Assembly (NCBI GenBank): GCA_002684355.1
Contig: NYVA01000009.1
Location: 53,063-94,371, forward strand
From: Formosa sp.
GTDB lineage: Bacteria; Bacteroidota; Bacteroidia; Flavobacteriales; Flavobacteriaceae
Reading direction: 5' to 3'
DNA: 41,309 nt
Shown here: piece by piece, positions 19,505 through 28,341 of the stretch
Numbering within the stretch: the first letter of the stretch is position 1
How the letters are laid out: every line of letters starts with the position of its first letter
The notes under the pieces: generated by a model
Told to the model about the DNA's origin: nothing
What the model saw: the letters and a program-made list of their open reading frames with translations, nothing else
Databases searched by the model: none
Position numbers and translations under genes: made by a program

Positions 19505-20523
19505 TTTTTATTGTTTTTTTCAAGCGCAGTGATAGTTTTGGCGAGTTTTGGTAGGTTTTTAAAATGAACATAGGATTTGTAATAGTCGCTCAAACCGAAT
19601 GCGGGAGTACCTTGCAGAGACTCATTATTTTTAACATTTTTGGTAATTCCAGATTGCCCTTGAATTTTTACATTATCACCAATATTTATGTGGCCAGCAA
19701 TGCCAACTTGCCCTCCAATTTGACAATTCTTACCAATTTTTGTAGAACCCGCAATCCCCGTTTGAGCAGCGATGACTGTATTTTCACCAACTTGAACGTT
19801 GTGAGCAATTTGAATTTGATTGTCTAATTTTACTCCTTTGTGTACAGTTGTAGACCCCATTGTTGCACGGTCAATGGTGGAACTGGCTCCAATGTCAACA
19901 CAATCGTGAATGACTACATTACCAATTTGAGGCACTTTTTTGTAAACCCCCTTATCGTTTGGTGAATATCCAAACCCATCTGCACCAATTACTACATTAG
20001 CTTCAAGATTGCATTGATCCCCGATACTACAGTCAGAATAAATTTTCACTCCTGAGTGAAGCGTTGTTCCATGACCAATTTTTACATTGTCTCCAATATA
20101 ACAATTTGGATAGATTTTTACATTATCCCCAATTTTAACATTATCTCCAATATATGAAAATGCACCAATGTAAATATCCACTCCATAAGATACAGAATTT
20201 GATATTTGAACAGGTGATTCAATACCGATTTTGGTTGATTTAACAGCATTGTAATGTCCCAAGAGTGTTGAGAACGCAGTGTAGGCATTGGGAACTTTAA
20301 TCAAAGTGGTATTGAATTCCTTTTCGGGAATAAAATCATCGTTTACTATTGTAATAGAGGCATCTGTTGAATATATGAAAGGGGTGTATTTTGTGTTTGA
20401 AAGAAAAGTAAGAGACCCTGGAGAACCTTCTTCAATTTTAGAAAGTTTAAAGACTTCAACATTCTCATCCCCAACAACGGTACCATTGAGTAATTCTGCT
20501 ATTTGGTTGGCTGTAAATTTCAT
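19501..20523 (-). CDS. lpxD: UDP-3-O-acylglucosamine N-acyltransferase
   Basis: MKFTANQIAELLNGTVVGDENVEVFKLSKIEEGSPGSLTFLSN, GADGFGYSPND, LDNQIQIAHNVQVGENTVIAAQTGIAGSTKIG. Overlaps the lpxC/fabZ start by 4 bp. Confidence 0.95.
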   Translation of the reverse strand: MKFTANQIAELLNGTVVGDENVEVFKLSKIEEGSPGSLTFLSNTKYTPFIYSTDASITIVNDDFIPEKEFNTTLIKVPNAYTAFSTLLGHYNAVKSTKIGIESPVQISNSVSYGVDIYIGAFSYIGDNVKIGDNVKIYPNCYIGDNVKIGHGTTLHSGVKIYSDCSIGDQCNLEANVVIGADGFGYSPNDKGVYKKVPQIGNVVIHDCVDIGASSTIDRATMGSTTVHKGVKLDNQIQIAHNVQVGENTVIAAQTGIAGSTKIGKNCQIGGQVGIAGHINIGDNVKIQGQSGITKNVKNNESLQGTPAFGLSDYYKSYVHFKNLPKLAKTITALEKNNKK

Positions 20524-20530
20524 ACCATTG

Positions 20531-20538
20531 CAAAAGTA
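20531..20538 (-). promoter_or_regulatory. -7 element TACTTTTG upstream of lpxD
   Basis: CAAAAGTA on the + strand, 7 bp from the lpxD start codon. Confidence 0.4.
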
Positions 20539-20548
20539 TAAAAAATTA

Positions 20549-21778
20549 TCATAGCATCACTTTGGGAGAGCAGATATAGTACTGTGTAACTTTTTTTGTC
20601 AACCCCTTGACATTTAATAATTCAGAGCTTTGATTTAGATTTGAAGTTTTTCCATTTTTATGAAGAATTGAAATGGGATGTATTTCAGAATCATAGCCTG
20701 TATTTGAAATGACCCCATCAAATACAAAAAATGGTATTTCGGTGTCGTCTAAATTTAAATGTACTTTGAATTTTGTTTTGATTTTTTCTAAAGCTGATTT
20801 GATATCGTGCTTTGAATAAAATTCAATCTTAAGCAATTGTCGATCTAAAAGTCTTTTAGAAAGGTTGCTTAAAACATAATCTGGATGATTTTTCCACGAT
20901 TTCAAAGCAGAAAAAAGATCATTATCATCTAATTCGGAAAAGTTTTCCAATATGGCTTTTGTAAGTTTTGATGGATGGATTTCAGTTTTTAAGAAAAAAT
21001 CAAGTCCGTGACTTACAAACAAGGGTACATTTGATTGAGAAAGCATTTTGGCGCGTTTTAAAACATTGATGATCATGTTCTCTGCTACAACCCCTGTTTT
21101 ATGCAGATATACTTGCCAATACATCAAACGGCGAGCTGAGAGAAACTTCTCTATTGAATAAATTCCTTTTTCTTCAATAACCAATTCATCTGAGATAACA
21201 TTCATCATTGAAATCAAACGCTCACTGTTGATATTGCCTTCTGAAACACCTGTGTAAAAACTATCGCGCTTTAGGTAATCGGAACGGTCCATGTCCAATT
21301 GGCCAGATATTAATTGACCAAAAAACGGTCGCTTATAGTCCCCTTTAAACATGGTGATGGCTAAGGATAATTGCCCATTAAATTCATCATTTAAAATTTC
21401 CATAAAACGCAATGAAATAAACTCATGGTTAACTCCTTCTAACAAACTGTGTTCAATGGCATGGCTAAATGGGCCATGTCCAATATCGTGTAAAAGTATG
21501 GCGACATACAGGGCATTTTCCTCCTCTTTTGAAATAAGCGTCCCTTTAAATTTTAAAATTCTAACAGCTTTTTGCATCAAATGCAAACTTCCTAATGCAT
21601 GATGAAAACGCGTATGGTGAGCACCGGGATAAACAAGATAAGATAGCCCCATCTGAGTTATTCTTCTGAGTCTTTGAAAATAAGGGTGGTCAATCAAGTC
21701 AAAAATTAAAGTACTGGGGATTGTAATAAATCCATAAATTGGATCGTTAAATATTTTGAGCTTGTTTTTGGTATTCAA
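20549..21778 (-). CDS. HD-domain phosphohydrolase (dGTPase-like)
   Basis: HPYFQRLRRITQMGLSYLVYPGAHHTRFHHALGSLHLM, LLHDIGHGPFSHAIEHSL (HD motif). Confidence 0.9.
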   Translation of the reverse strand: MNTKNKLKIFNDPIYGFITIPSTLIFDLIDHPYFQRLRRITQMGLSYLVYPGAHHTRFHHALGSLHLMQKAVRILKFKGTLISKEEENALYVAILLHDIGHGPFSHAIEHSLLEGVNHEFISLRFMEILNDEFNGQLSLAITMFKGDYKRPFFGQLISGQLDMDRSDYLKRDSFYTGVSEGNINSERLISMMNVISDELVIEEKGIYSIEKFLSARRLMYWQVYLHKTGVVAENMIINVLKRAKMLSQSNVPLFVSHGLDFFLKTEIHPSKLTKAILENFSELDDNDLFSALKSWKNHPDYVLSNLSKRLLDRQLLKIEFYSKHDIKSALEKIKTKFKVHLNLDDTEIPFFVFDGVISNTGYDSEIHPISILHKNGKTSNLNQSSELLNVKGLTKKVTQYYICSPKVML

Positions 21779-21879
21779 AGGAATTAAATTTTATTTTAGA
21801 CGCTAAATGGAGAATCAAAGTTATATTGATCGTAAAAGTAATAAAAATCAGTGTATATAATTTTTAAACAGATGTATTT

Positions 21880-23430
21880 ATGAGAGAAATCAATGTTTTG
21901 TGGGTGGATGATGAGATTTCATTTTTAAAACCTCACATTATATTTCTTGAGAAAAAAAACTACAAGATACTACCTTGTCAAAGTGGTTCTGAGGCACTTG
22001 AAATATTTAAGTCTGAAGATTTTGACATTGTTTTCTTAGACGAGAACATGCCAGGTTTATCGGGCCTAGAAACCTTGGCTGGATTGAAGGAGGTAAAATC
22101 CAATATTCCTGTTGTAATGATTACCAAAAGTGAGGAGGAATACATAATGGAAGAAGCGATTGGCAGTAAAATCGCAGATTATCTTATCAAGCCCGTTAAC
22201 CCTAATCAAATTCTTCTCAGCCTTAAAAAAAACTTAGACCACAGCCGTTTGGTAGCTGAAAAAATATCTTCAAATTACCTTCAAGAGTTTCGAAAAATAG
22301 CCATGGAAATGAACCATGTTAATTCTTTTGAAGCATGGGCTGATTTGTATAAAAAAATAATTTATTGGGAGTTGGAATTAGAAAATTCTCAGGATGGAAC
22401 AATGTTTGAAATATTAGAGGCGCAAAAAACAGAAGCAAACGCACAATTTTCTAGATTTATTGATAAAAATTATCCTCAATGGTTTCAGAATAAAAATGCC
22501 CCCGTTTTATCCCACACACTTTTTAAAACCAAAATCGCGCCAGAAGTTGGAATAGGGCATTCCACTTTATTAATTGTTATTGATAATTTGAGGTTTGACC
22601 AGTGGAAAACAATTGAGTCAACCGTCAATACACACTATAAAGTGAAAGATGAAATGCTTTACTACAGCATATTACCGACTGCAACGCAATATGCTCGAAA
22701 TGCCATTTTTTCTGGTCTTACTCCAAAGGAAATGGAAACACATTACCCAAAATACTGGAAAAATGATACCGACGAAGGTGGTAAAAACCTGTACGAGGAT
22801 AAATTTTTAGATACGCAACTAAAACGCTTGGGGCTTTCAAATTTAAATCACGAATACATAAAAATTACAAATTTGAAAGCTGGAAAAAAATTAGCTGAAA
22901 ATTTCAAAAGTAAAGCCAACAATGATTTAACAGTTCTTGTATACAATTTCGTTGACATGCTCTCCCATTCTAAAACAGAAATGGAAGTTATTAAAGAATT
23001 AGCCTCGGACGATCGCGGCTATCGATCCCTTACACATAGCTGGTTTAAAAACTCTCCATTATTAGACATTATAAAGCAAGCGCAACTACTTAAATTTAAA
23101 CTTATTATTACCACAGATCATGGCACAATAAATGTTAAAAACCCTTCAAAAGTTATTGGAGATAAAAATACCAGCCTAAATTTGCGCTACAAAACAGGTC
23201 GCAGCCTAAGCTTTGATGGTAAAGACGTATTTGCAGCTAAAGATCCAAGCAGTATTGGGCTGCCCTCTATATCGATGAATAGTGCCTTTATTTTCGCAAA
23301 AAATAATTTATTTTTTGCCTATCCAAACAATTACAATCACTATGTTAGTTACTTCAAAAATTCTTATCAACACGGTGGTATTTCATTGGAAGAGGTATTG
23401 ATTCCATTTGTTGTTTTAAATCCAAGATAA
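21880..23430 (+). CDS. porX: PorX-like response regulator with PglZ / alkaline-phosphatase-superfamily output domain
   Basis: Receiver VLWVDDEISFLKPHIIFLEKKNYKI...DIVFLDENMPGLSGLE; PglZ part LLIVIDNLRFDQWKTIE...YYSILPTATQYARNAIFSGLTP...LIITTDHGT. Confidence 0.9.
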   Translation: MREINVLWVDDEISFLKPHIIFLEKKNYKILPCQSGSEALEIFKSEDFDIVFLDENMPGLSGLETLAGLKEVKSNIPVVMITKSEEEYIMEEAIGSKIADYLIKPVNPNQILLSLKKNLDHSRLVAEKISSNYLQEFRKIAMEMNHVNSFEAWADLYKKIIYWELELENSQDGTMFEILEAQKTEANAQFSRFIDKNYPQWFQNKNAPVLSHTLFKTKIAPEVGIGHSTLLIVIDNLRFDQWKTIESTVNTHYKVKDEMLYYSILPTATQYARNAIFSGLTPKEMETHYPKYWKNDTDEGGKNLYEDKFLDTQLKRLGLSNLNHEYIKITNLKAGKKLAENFKSKANNDLTVLVYNFVDMLSHSKTEMEVIKELASDDRGYRSLTHSWFKNSPLLDIIKQAQLLKFKLIITTDHGTINVKNPSKVIGDKNTSLNLRYKTGRSLSFDGKDVFAAKDPSSIGLPSISMNSAFIFAKNNLFFAYPNNYNHYVSYFKNSYQHGGISLEEVLIPFVVLNPR

Positions 23431-23436
23431 ATTGCG

Positions 23437-23841
23437 ATGAGCGTCAAATATTTTTTAGGAGACATTGATAAAATAGCACGAAAATTATTGGAAGAATCCA
23501 AAACAAAAGTCATTCTTTTTAAAGGAGAAATGGGCAGTGGAAAAACAACACTAATATCTGCCATGGTGAAAATTTTAGGAGGAGATTCAAAAGCATCCAG
23601 TCCTACATTTTCAATTGTGAATGAATATAAAGTGAAATCAGATATTGTATACCATTTTGATTTTTATAGAATAAAAAATCACTCCGAAGTATTGGACATT
23701 GGAATTGAAGACTATTTTTACTCTGGAAATTGGAATTTTATCGAGTGGCCTGATAAAATTAAACATATACTTCCTGATAAGACAACTGCCATCAAGCTTA
23801 CAATTTTGTCTGACCAAGAGCGTGAATTAGAATGGGTTTAA
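23437..23841 (+). CDS. tsaE: tRNA t6A biosynthesis ATPase TsaE
   Basis: P-loop FKGEMGSGKTTLI, SSPTFSIVNEY, HFDFYRI, FIEWPDKI. Confidence 0.93.
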   Translation: MSVKYFLGDIDKIARKLLEESKTKVILFKGEMGSGKTTLISAMVKILGGDSKASSPTFSIVNEYKVKSDIVYHFDFYRIKNHSEVLDIGIEDYFYSGNWNFIEWPDKIKHILPDKTTAIKLTILSDQERELEWV

Positions 23842-23904
23842 ACTCAAGTCGGATAAATTAAGTTGAAAAAATAATTGTAATTTGCAATAACAATACAACC
23901 AAGA

Positions 23905-25104
23905 ATGCAAAAATTAAAATCTCCTTTTTCAAAGGCACAACTGTTGCCAAAAGAGGAACGCCTAGAGATTTCAAGCGACAGCACATCTTTATTCATCGGC
24001 ATCCCTAAAGAACGATCTTTTCAAGAAAAGCGTATTTGTTTAACGCCAGATGCTGTTTCTGCGCTCACCAATAATGGTCATCGGGTATTGATCGAAAGCG
24101 GGGCTGGAAATAATGCCGCTTTTGAAGACAAAGAATACAGTGATGCCGGAGCTGAAATTACGAGTGACACCGCCAAGGTGTTTTCATCACCAATCATTTT
24201 AAAAGTTGAACCCCCTACCCTTGATGAAATTGAAATGATTAAGCCTAATACGGTTTTAATTTCTGCGCTTCAATTGAAGATGCAAAAGAAAGCTTATTTT
24301 AAATCCCTTGCAAAGAAAAAAATTACTGCCCTTGGATTTGAATTTATAAAAGACAATGATGGAACGTTTCCTGCAGTCAGACAGATAAGCGAAATTGCAG
24401 GTGCAGCCTCAATTTTGATCGCCTCAGAAATCATGTCCATCACTAATGAAGGCAATGGTTTAATGCTTGGAAATATCAGTGGGATCCCACCAACAGAGGT
24501 GGTTATTATTGGGGCTGGTATTGTTGGTGAATATGCTGCCAAGTCAGCAATTGGCCTTGGTGCCAATGTGCGAGTTTTTGACAATTCCATTGCTAAATTA
24601 AGAACACTACAAGCCAATATTGGAAGACGTGTCTATACTTCAACAATGCAACCCAAGAATTTGATCAAAGCGCTGATGCGCTGCGATGTGGCAATAGGAG
24701 CTATAAAAGGAAAAAACAGAGCTCCTATTCTAGTCAATGAAGCTATGGTAGAGCTTATGAAACAAGGGTCTGTAATTGTCGACGTGAGTATTGATATGGG
24801 CGGTTGTTTTGAAACTAGCGAACTCACAACTCACGACAAACCGACTTTTGAAAAACATGGCGTGATACACTATTGTGTGCCTAACATTCCGGCACGCTAC
24901 TCAAGAACTTCATCGGTTTCTTTGAGTAACATTTTCACGCCTTACCTACTTGAAATATCTGATGCCGGTGGTCTTGAAAATGCCATTCGCCAGGATCATG
25001 GGTTGAAGAACGGGCTCTATTTATACCATGGCGTCATTACCAATAAGTCAATTTCCAACTGGTTCAATTTGGATTCAAGCGATTTGAATCTTTTAATTTT
25101 CTAA
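23905..25104 (+). CDS. ald: Alanine dehydrogenase
   Basis: IGIPKERSFQEKRICLTPDAVSALTNNGHRVLIESGAG, VVIIGAGIVGEYAAKSAIGLGANVRVFD. Confidence 0.9.
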   Translation: MQKLKSPFSKAQLLPKEERLEISSDSTSLFIGIPKERSFQEKRICLTPDAVSALTNNGHRVLIESGAGNNAAFEDKEYSDAGAEITSDTAKVFSSPIILKVEPPTLDEIEMIKPNTVLISALQLKMQKKAYFKSLAKKKITALGFEFIKDNDGTFPAVRQISEIAGAASILIASEIMSITNEGNGLMLGNISGIPPTEVVIIGAGIVGEYAAKSAIGLGANVRVFDNSIAKLRTLQANIGRRVYTSTMQPKNLIKALMRCDVAIGAIKGKNRAPILVNEAMVELMKQGSVIVDVSIDMGGCFETSELTTHDKPTFEKHGVIHYCVPNIPARYSRTSSVSLSNIFTPYLLEISDAGGLENAIRQDHGLKNGLYLYHGVITNKSISNWFNLDSSDLNLLIF

Positions 25105-25110
25105 TACCAT

Positions 25111-25473
25111 ATGAAATTTAAACATCGACTTGGATTTTTCCTTGGCGGATTTTCAATTGGACTTGTTTTTCTAGCTTTTTTTCTCAAGCAAAAAAAAACA
25201 AAGTTTGCGTATGGACCCAATGACAGAGTTCTAAAAAATATTAACGATAAACCCATTCAGTTTTCTGAAAATGTCAGAAGCACTATAGAGATATTTCAAA
25301 TCGACACGCTAGCTATTTATGAAGTTTTAAAAAATGGTAATGTTAATTTCAACGAAAGTAATACGCGATTGGATAGCTGTAAGCTGTATACAATTCAAAG
25401 CGATTATTTGAAATTAAAAGTAGAGAACTGTGATAAAGCGGCTGTGGTTATTAGTCTTAAATCTATAGATTAA
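25111..25473 (+). CDS. Small membrane-anchored protein, DUF4258-like
   Basis: 120 aa; N-terminal TM helix; directly downstream of ald. Confidence 0.65.
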   Translation: MKFKHRLGFFLGGFSIGLVFLAFFLKQKKTKFAYGPNDRVLKNINDKPIQFSENVRSTIEIFQIDTLAIYEVLKNGNVNFNESNTRLDSCKLYTIQSDYLKLKVENCDKAAVVISLKSID

Positions 25474-26651
25474 ATATTTCTGCGCTTTTTCTCCTTTTTT
25501 ATCAATTCCAATTCACGGTTGGTTTGTCCGGCTACAGAGGTGTTTTCTTCTGCCCTTCGAATCAAATATGGCATGACATCTTTTACAGGGCCAAAAGGTA
25601 AATACTTGGCAGCATTATATTCGTATTTTGCCAAATTGAAGCTAATGTGATCGCTCATTCCGTAGAGCTGCCCAAACCATACTCTAGGATCATTCTTTTT
25701 GATATTTAGATTGGATAAAGTCTTTAACGCTAATAATGTGCTATTTTCATTATGGGTGCCAAGAAAAAGACTGATGTCAGGGAGATGCTTAAGAATAAAC
25801 TTTAGACAATTATCAAAATTTATGTCCGTATCTGCTTTAGTATTGCAAATTGGAGATTTGATATTTTTAAATTCGGCGCGCTTGCGTTCTTTTTCCATAT
25901 AGGCGCCTCGAACTAATTTAAAACCCAATTTAAAGTTTTCTTTTTTTGCAATAGCATACAGTTCTTTTAGGTAGTCCAATCGATTCCAACGGTAGGCTTG
26001 AATTGTGTTGTAAACAACTACGCTTTCTTTGTTGTAGTCCTTCATAATTTCTAAAAGCAAGGTATCAGCTGAATCTTGCATCCAACTTTCCTCGGCATCC
26101 ACAAGAACCGCAATTTTCATTTTCTGAGCGTATTTACAAATGGTATGAAAGCGTGTTTTAATTCGCTCCCATTCTTTGTTTTCTGCTGGCGTTAGTATAT
26201 CGGATTTACTAACTTTCTCATAAAGCTCAATACGACCTACAGCAGTAGGTTTAAATACAGCAAATGGCATCGCTTTGTTTTCAGCAGCAAAAGCGATTAG
26301 TTCTAAGGTCTTTTCAACCACAAAATTAAATTGCGCTTCATTTTGTTTCCCTTCAACGGAATAATCTAAAACGCTATAAACCCCACTTGTATGCATCCGG
26401 TCGATTTTAGTCATGCAATCAGTTGCATTGATACCACCACAAAAATGGTCAAATACAGTTGATCGAATTAAGCCCTCAACCGGGAATTTACTTTTTAAAG
26501 CAAAATGCGTGGCCGCAGCTCCAATGCGAACTAAAGGCTGGTTGGAAATCATTTTAAATAAAAAATAAGCCCTTTCGAGCTCAGCATCTGTTTTTAGATG
26601 GAAGGCAATTTCCGTGTTTGAAAAATCTATGTGGGGATTGGATGATCTCAT
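25470..26651 (-). CDS. Proline dehydrogenase
   Basis: GLIRSTVFDHFCGG...LDYSVEGK...VLVDAEESWMQ...GFKLVRGAYMEKER...LFLGTHNE...FGQLYGMSDHIS...YLPFGPVKDVMPYLIRRAEEN. Confidence 0.92.
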   Translation of the reverse strand: MRSSNPHIDFSNTEIAFHLKTDAELERAYFLFKMISNQPLVRIGAAATHFALKSKFPVEGLIRSTVFDHFCGGINATDCMTKIDRMHTSGVYSVLDYSVEGKQNEAQFNFVVEKTLELIAFAAENKAMPFAVFKPTAVGRIELYEKVSKSDILTPAENKEWERIKTRFHTICKYAQKMKIAVLVDAEESWMQDSADTLLLEIMKDYNKESVVVYNTIQAYRWNRLDYLKELYAIAKKENFKLGFKLVRGAYMEKERKRAEFKNIKSPICNTKADTDINFDNCLKFILKHLPDISLFLGTHNENSTLLALKTLSNLNIKKNDPRVWFGQLYGMSDHISFNLAKYEYNAAKYLPFGPVKDVMPYLIRRAEENTSVAGQTNRELELIKKEKKRRNI

Positions 26652-26703
26652 ACATCAATAAAATGTTCATTTCAAAATTATAGAATTCTAATAAATTTCA
26701 TAC

Positions 26704-26711
26704 TATATTTG
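26704..26711 (+). promoter_or_regulatory. -7 element TATATTTG upstream of aroB
   Basis: Exact TAnnTTTG match 9 bp before the ATG at 26721. The ORF-track TTG start (26709) lies within this box. Confidence 0.5.
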
Positions 26712-26720
26712 AATAACAAA

Positions 26721-27791
26721 ATGAAATCAATTCTAACTACATCCTGCGCCATCCATTTTGGCGAAACTGCATTTCAAGCACTGCACAGCTATTTACAGTC
26801 TAGTAATCACTCCAAAATAATTGTTTTGGTAGACTTTAATACAAAAGCTTCGTGTTTGCCTGTACTTATTGATAAGATTGCAAATAATTTAAAAATTGAA
26901 ATTATTGTAATACCTAATGGAGAAATTCATAAAACAATCATTAGCTGTTTAAATGTCTGGAGACGCCTTAGTGAACTAGGTGCAGATCGAAATTCATTGA
27001 TGGTCAACCTTGGAGGTGGAGTCGTTACTGATCTTGGTGGTTTTGTAGCATCTACTTTTAAACGGGGTCTAAAATTTATCAATATTCCTACTTCCCTACT
27101 CGCTATGGTCGATGCTTCAGTAGGCGGTAAAACCGGCGTCGATTTAGATCTTTCTAAAAATCAAGTTGGGACCATTTCTTTCGCTGAGATGGTACTCGTT
27201 GATGCAAAATTTTTAGACACACTACCAAAAGAAGAATTACGCTCAGGAATGGCGGAAATGCTAAAGCACGGTTTAATTTCTGACCGTTTGTATTGGGATG
27301 CGTTAAAAGGACTTAAATCGCCTAAAATAGCTGATTTAACGCCTTCTATATATCGTTCTGTGGAAATTAAAAATACAATAGTAACTCAAGACCCTAACGA
27401 AATGAACGTTCGGAAGTTTTTAAATTTTGGACACACCTTGGGGCACGCTATTGAATCGTATTGTCTAGACAGTAAAACCTTAAAAACTTTGCTACATGGT
27501 GAAGCAATTGCAATTGGAATGGTCTTGGAAGCCTTTCTATCTTACAAGCTGTGTGGATTGAGTGAAAATGACTTAATAGCTATTAAAACCACTTTTTCTG
27601 AAATTTATGAAAAGTGTGAATTTGGGGATGAAAACATTAAGTCTATATTGAATTTAATCAAACACGATAAGAAAAACACCCATGGCCGTGTTAATTTCGT
27701 CTTGCTTGAAGCTATTGGGAAATGCCGCTTAGATGTTGAAGTGGGCGAGGCTTTAGTATATGATGCCTTTAGATATTATGCAAAAGATTAA
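26721..27791 (+). CDS. aroB: 3-dehydroquinate synthase
   Basis: NLGGGVVTDLGGFVASTFKRGLKFINIPTSLLAMVDASVGGKTGVDL, NFGHTLGHAIES. ATG at 26721 preferred. Confidence 0.95.
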   Translation: MKSILTTSCAIHFGETAFQALHSYLQSSNHSKIIVLVDFNTKASCLPVLIDKIANNLKIEIIVIPNGEIHKTIISCLNVWRRLSELGADRNSLMVNLGGGVVTDLGGFVASTFKRGLKFINIPTSLLAMVDASVGGKTGVDLDLSKNQVGTISFAEMVLVDAKFLDTLPKEELRSGMAEMLKHGLISDRLYWDALKGLKSPKIADLTPSIYRSVEIKNTIVTQDPNEMNVRKFLNFGHTLGHAIESYCLDSKTLKTLLHGEAIAIGMVLEAFLSYKLCGLSENDLIAIKTTFSEIYEKCEFGDENIKSILNLIKHDKKNTHGRVNFVLLEAIGKCRLDVEVGEALVYDAFRYYAKD

Positions 27792-27794
27792 CTA

Positions 27795-28274
27795 CTATAA
27801 TTCATCAAAAATAGAGTGCATCAAACGCTTTTTATCATTTATACTTTCTTCTAATGAAATCATAGTCTCCGTTCTGTATATCCCTTCAATATCATCAATT
27901 TTGAAAATAATTTCTTTTGCATTGGTTGTACTTTTGGCACGAATTTTACAAAAAATATTAAACTTCCCTGTCGTGATGTGTGCAACAGTAACATGAGGAA
28001 TTTCATTAATGCGTTGCAAAACAAACTTGGTTTGGGACGTGTTTTGTAGGTAAATACCGACATAAGCAATAAATGAATAACCTAATTTTTGGTAGTCTAA
28101 AGTCAAAGATGAACCCTTGATGATTTTTGCATCTTCCATTTTCTTAACACGTACGTGAACGGTACCGGCAGAGATAAGAAGTTTTTTTGCGATATCAGTG
28201 AAAGGGGTTCGCGTGTTATCAATCAGCATACTGAGAATTTGGTGATCTACCTCGTCAAGTTTGAATTTGGCCAT
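27795..28274 (-). CDS. Lrp/AsnC family transcriptional regulator
   Basis: KLDEVDHQILSMLIDNTRTPFTDIAKKLLISAGTVHVRVKKMEDAKIIKGSSLTLD wHTH plus RAM-like ligand domain. Confidence 0.92.
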   Translation of the reverse strand: MAKFKLDEVDHQILSMLIDNTRTPFTDIAKKLLISAGTVHVRVKKMEDAKIIKGSSLTLDYQKLGYSFIAYVGIYLQNTSQTKFVLQRINEIPHVTVAHITTGKFNIFCKIRAKSTTNAKEIIFKIDDIEGIYRTETMISLEESINDKKRLMHSIFDEL

Positions 28275-28341
28275 TTTTTTAAAAAATAATTATTAATTCG
28301 GTAAATTTAACAAATTATATACAACAAAAAGCCGATTAGCG

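Noticed and set aside
20030-20165. Short periodic direct repeats resembling a CRISPR or tandem array (repeated 'ccaat..ttttacattatc' units)
   Set aside because: They lie in frame within lpxD and encode hexapeptide repeats (IGDNVKIGDNVKIYPNCYIGDNVKIG). Protein-level repeats, no spacers.
25188-25202. Poly-A tract (caaaaaaaaac) as a possible phase-variation slippage site
   Set aside because: It encodes KQKKTK after the TM helix; the tract is short and AT-rich tracts are common in this genome, so no evidence of phase variation.
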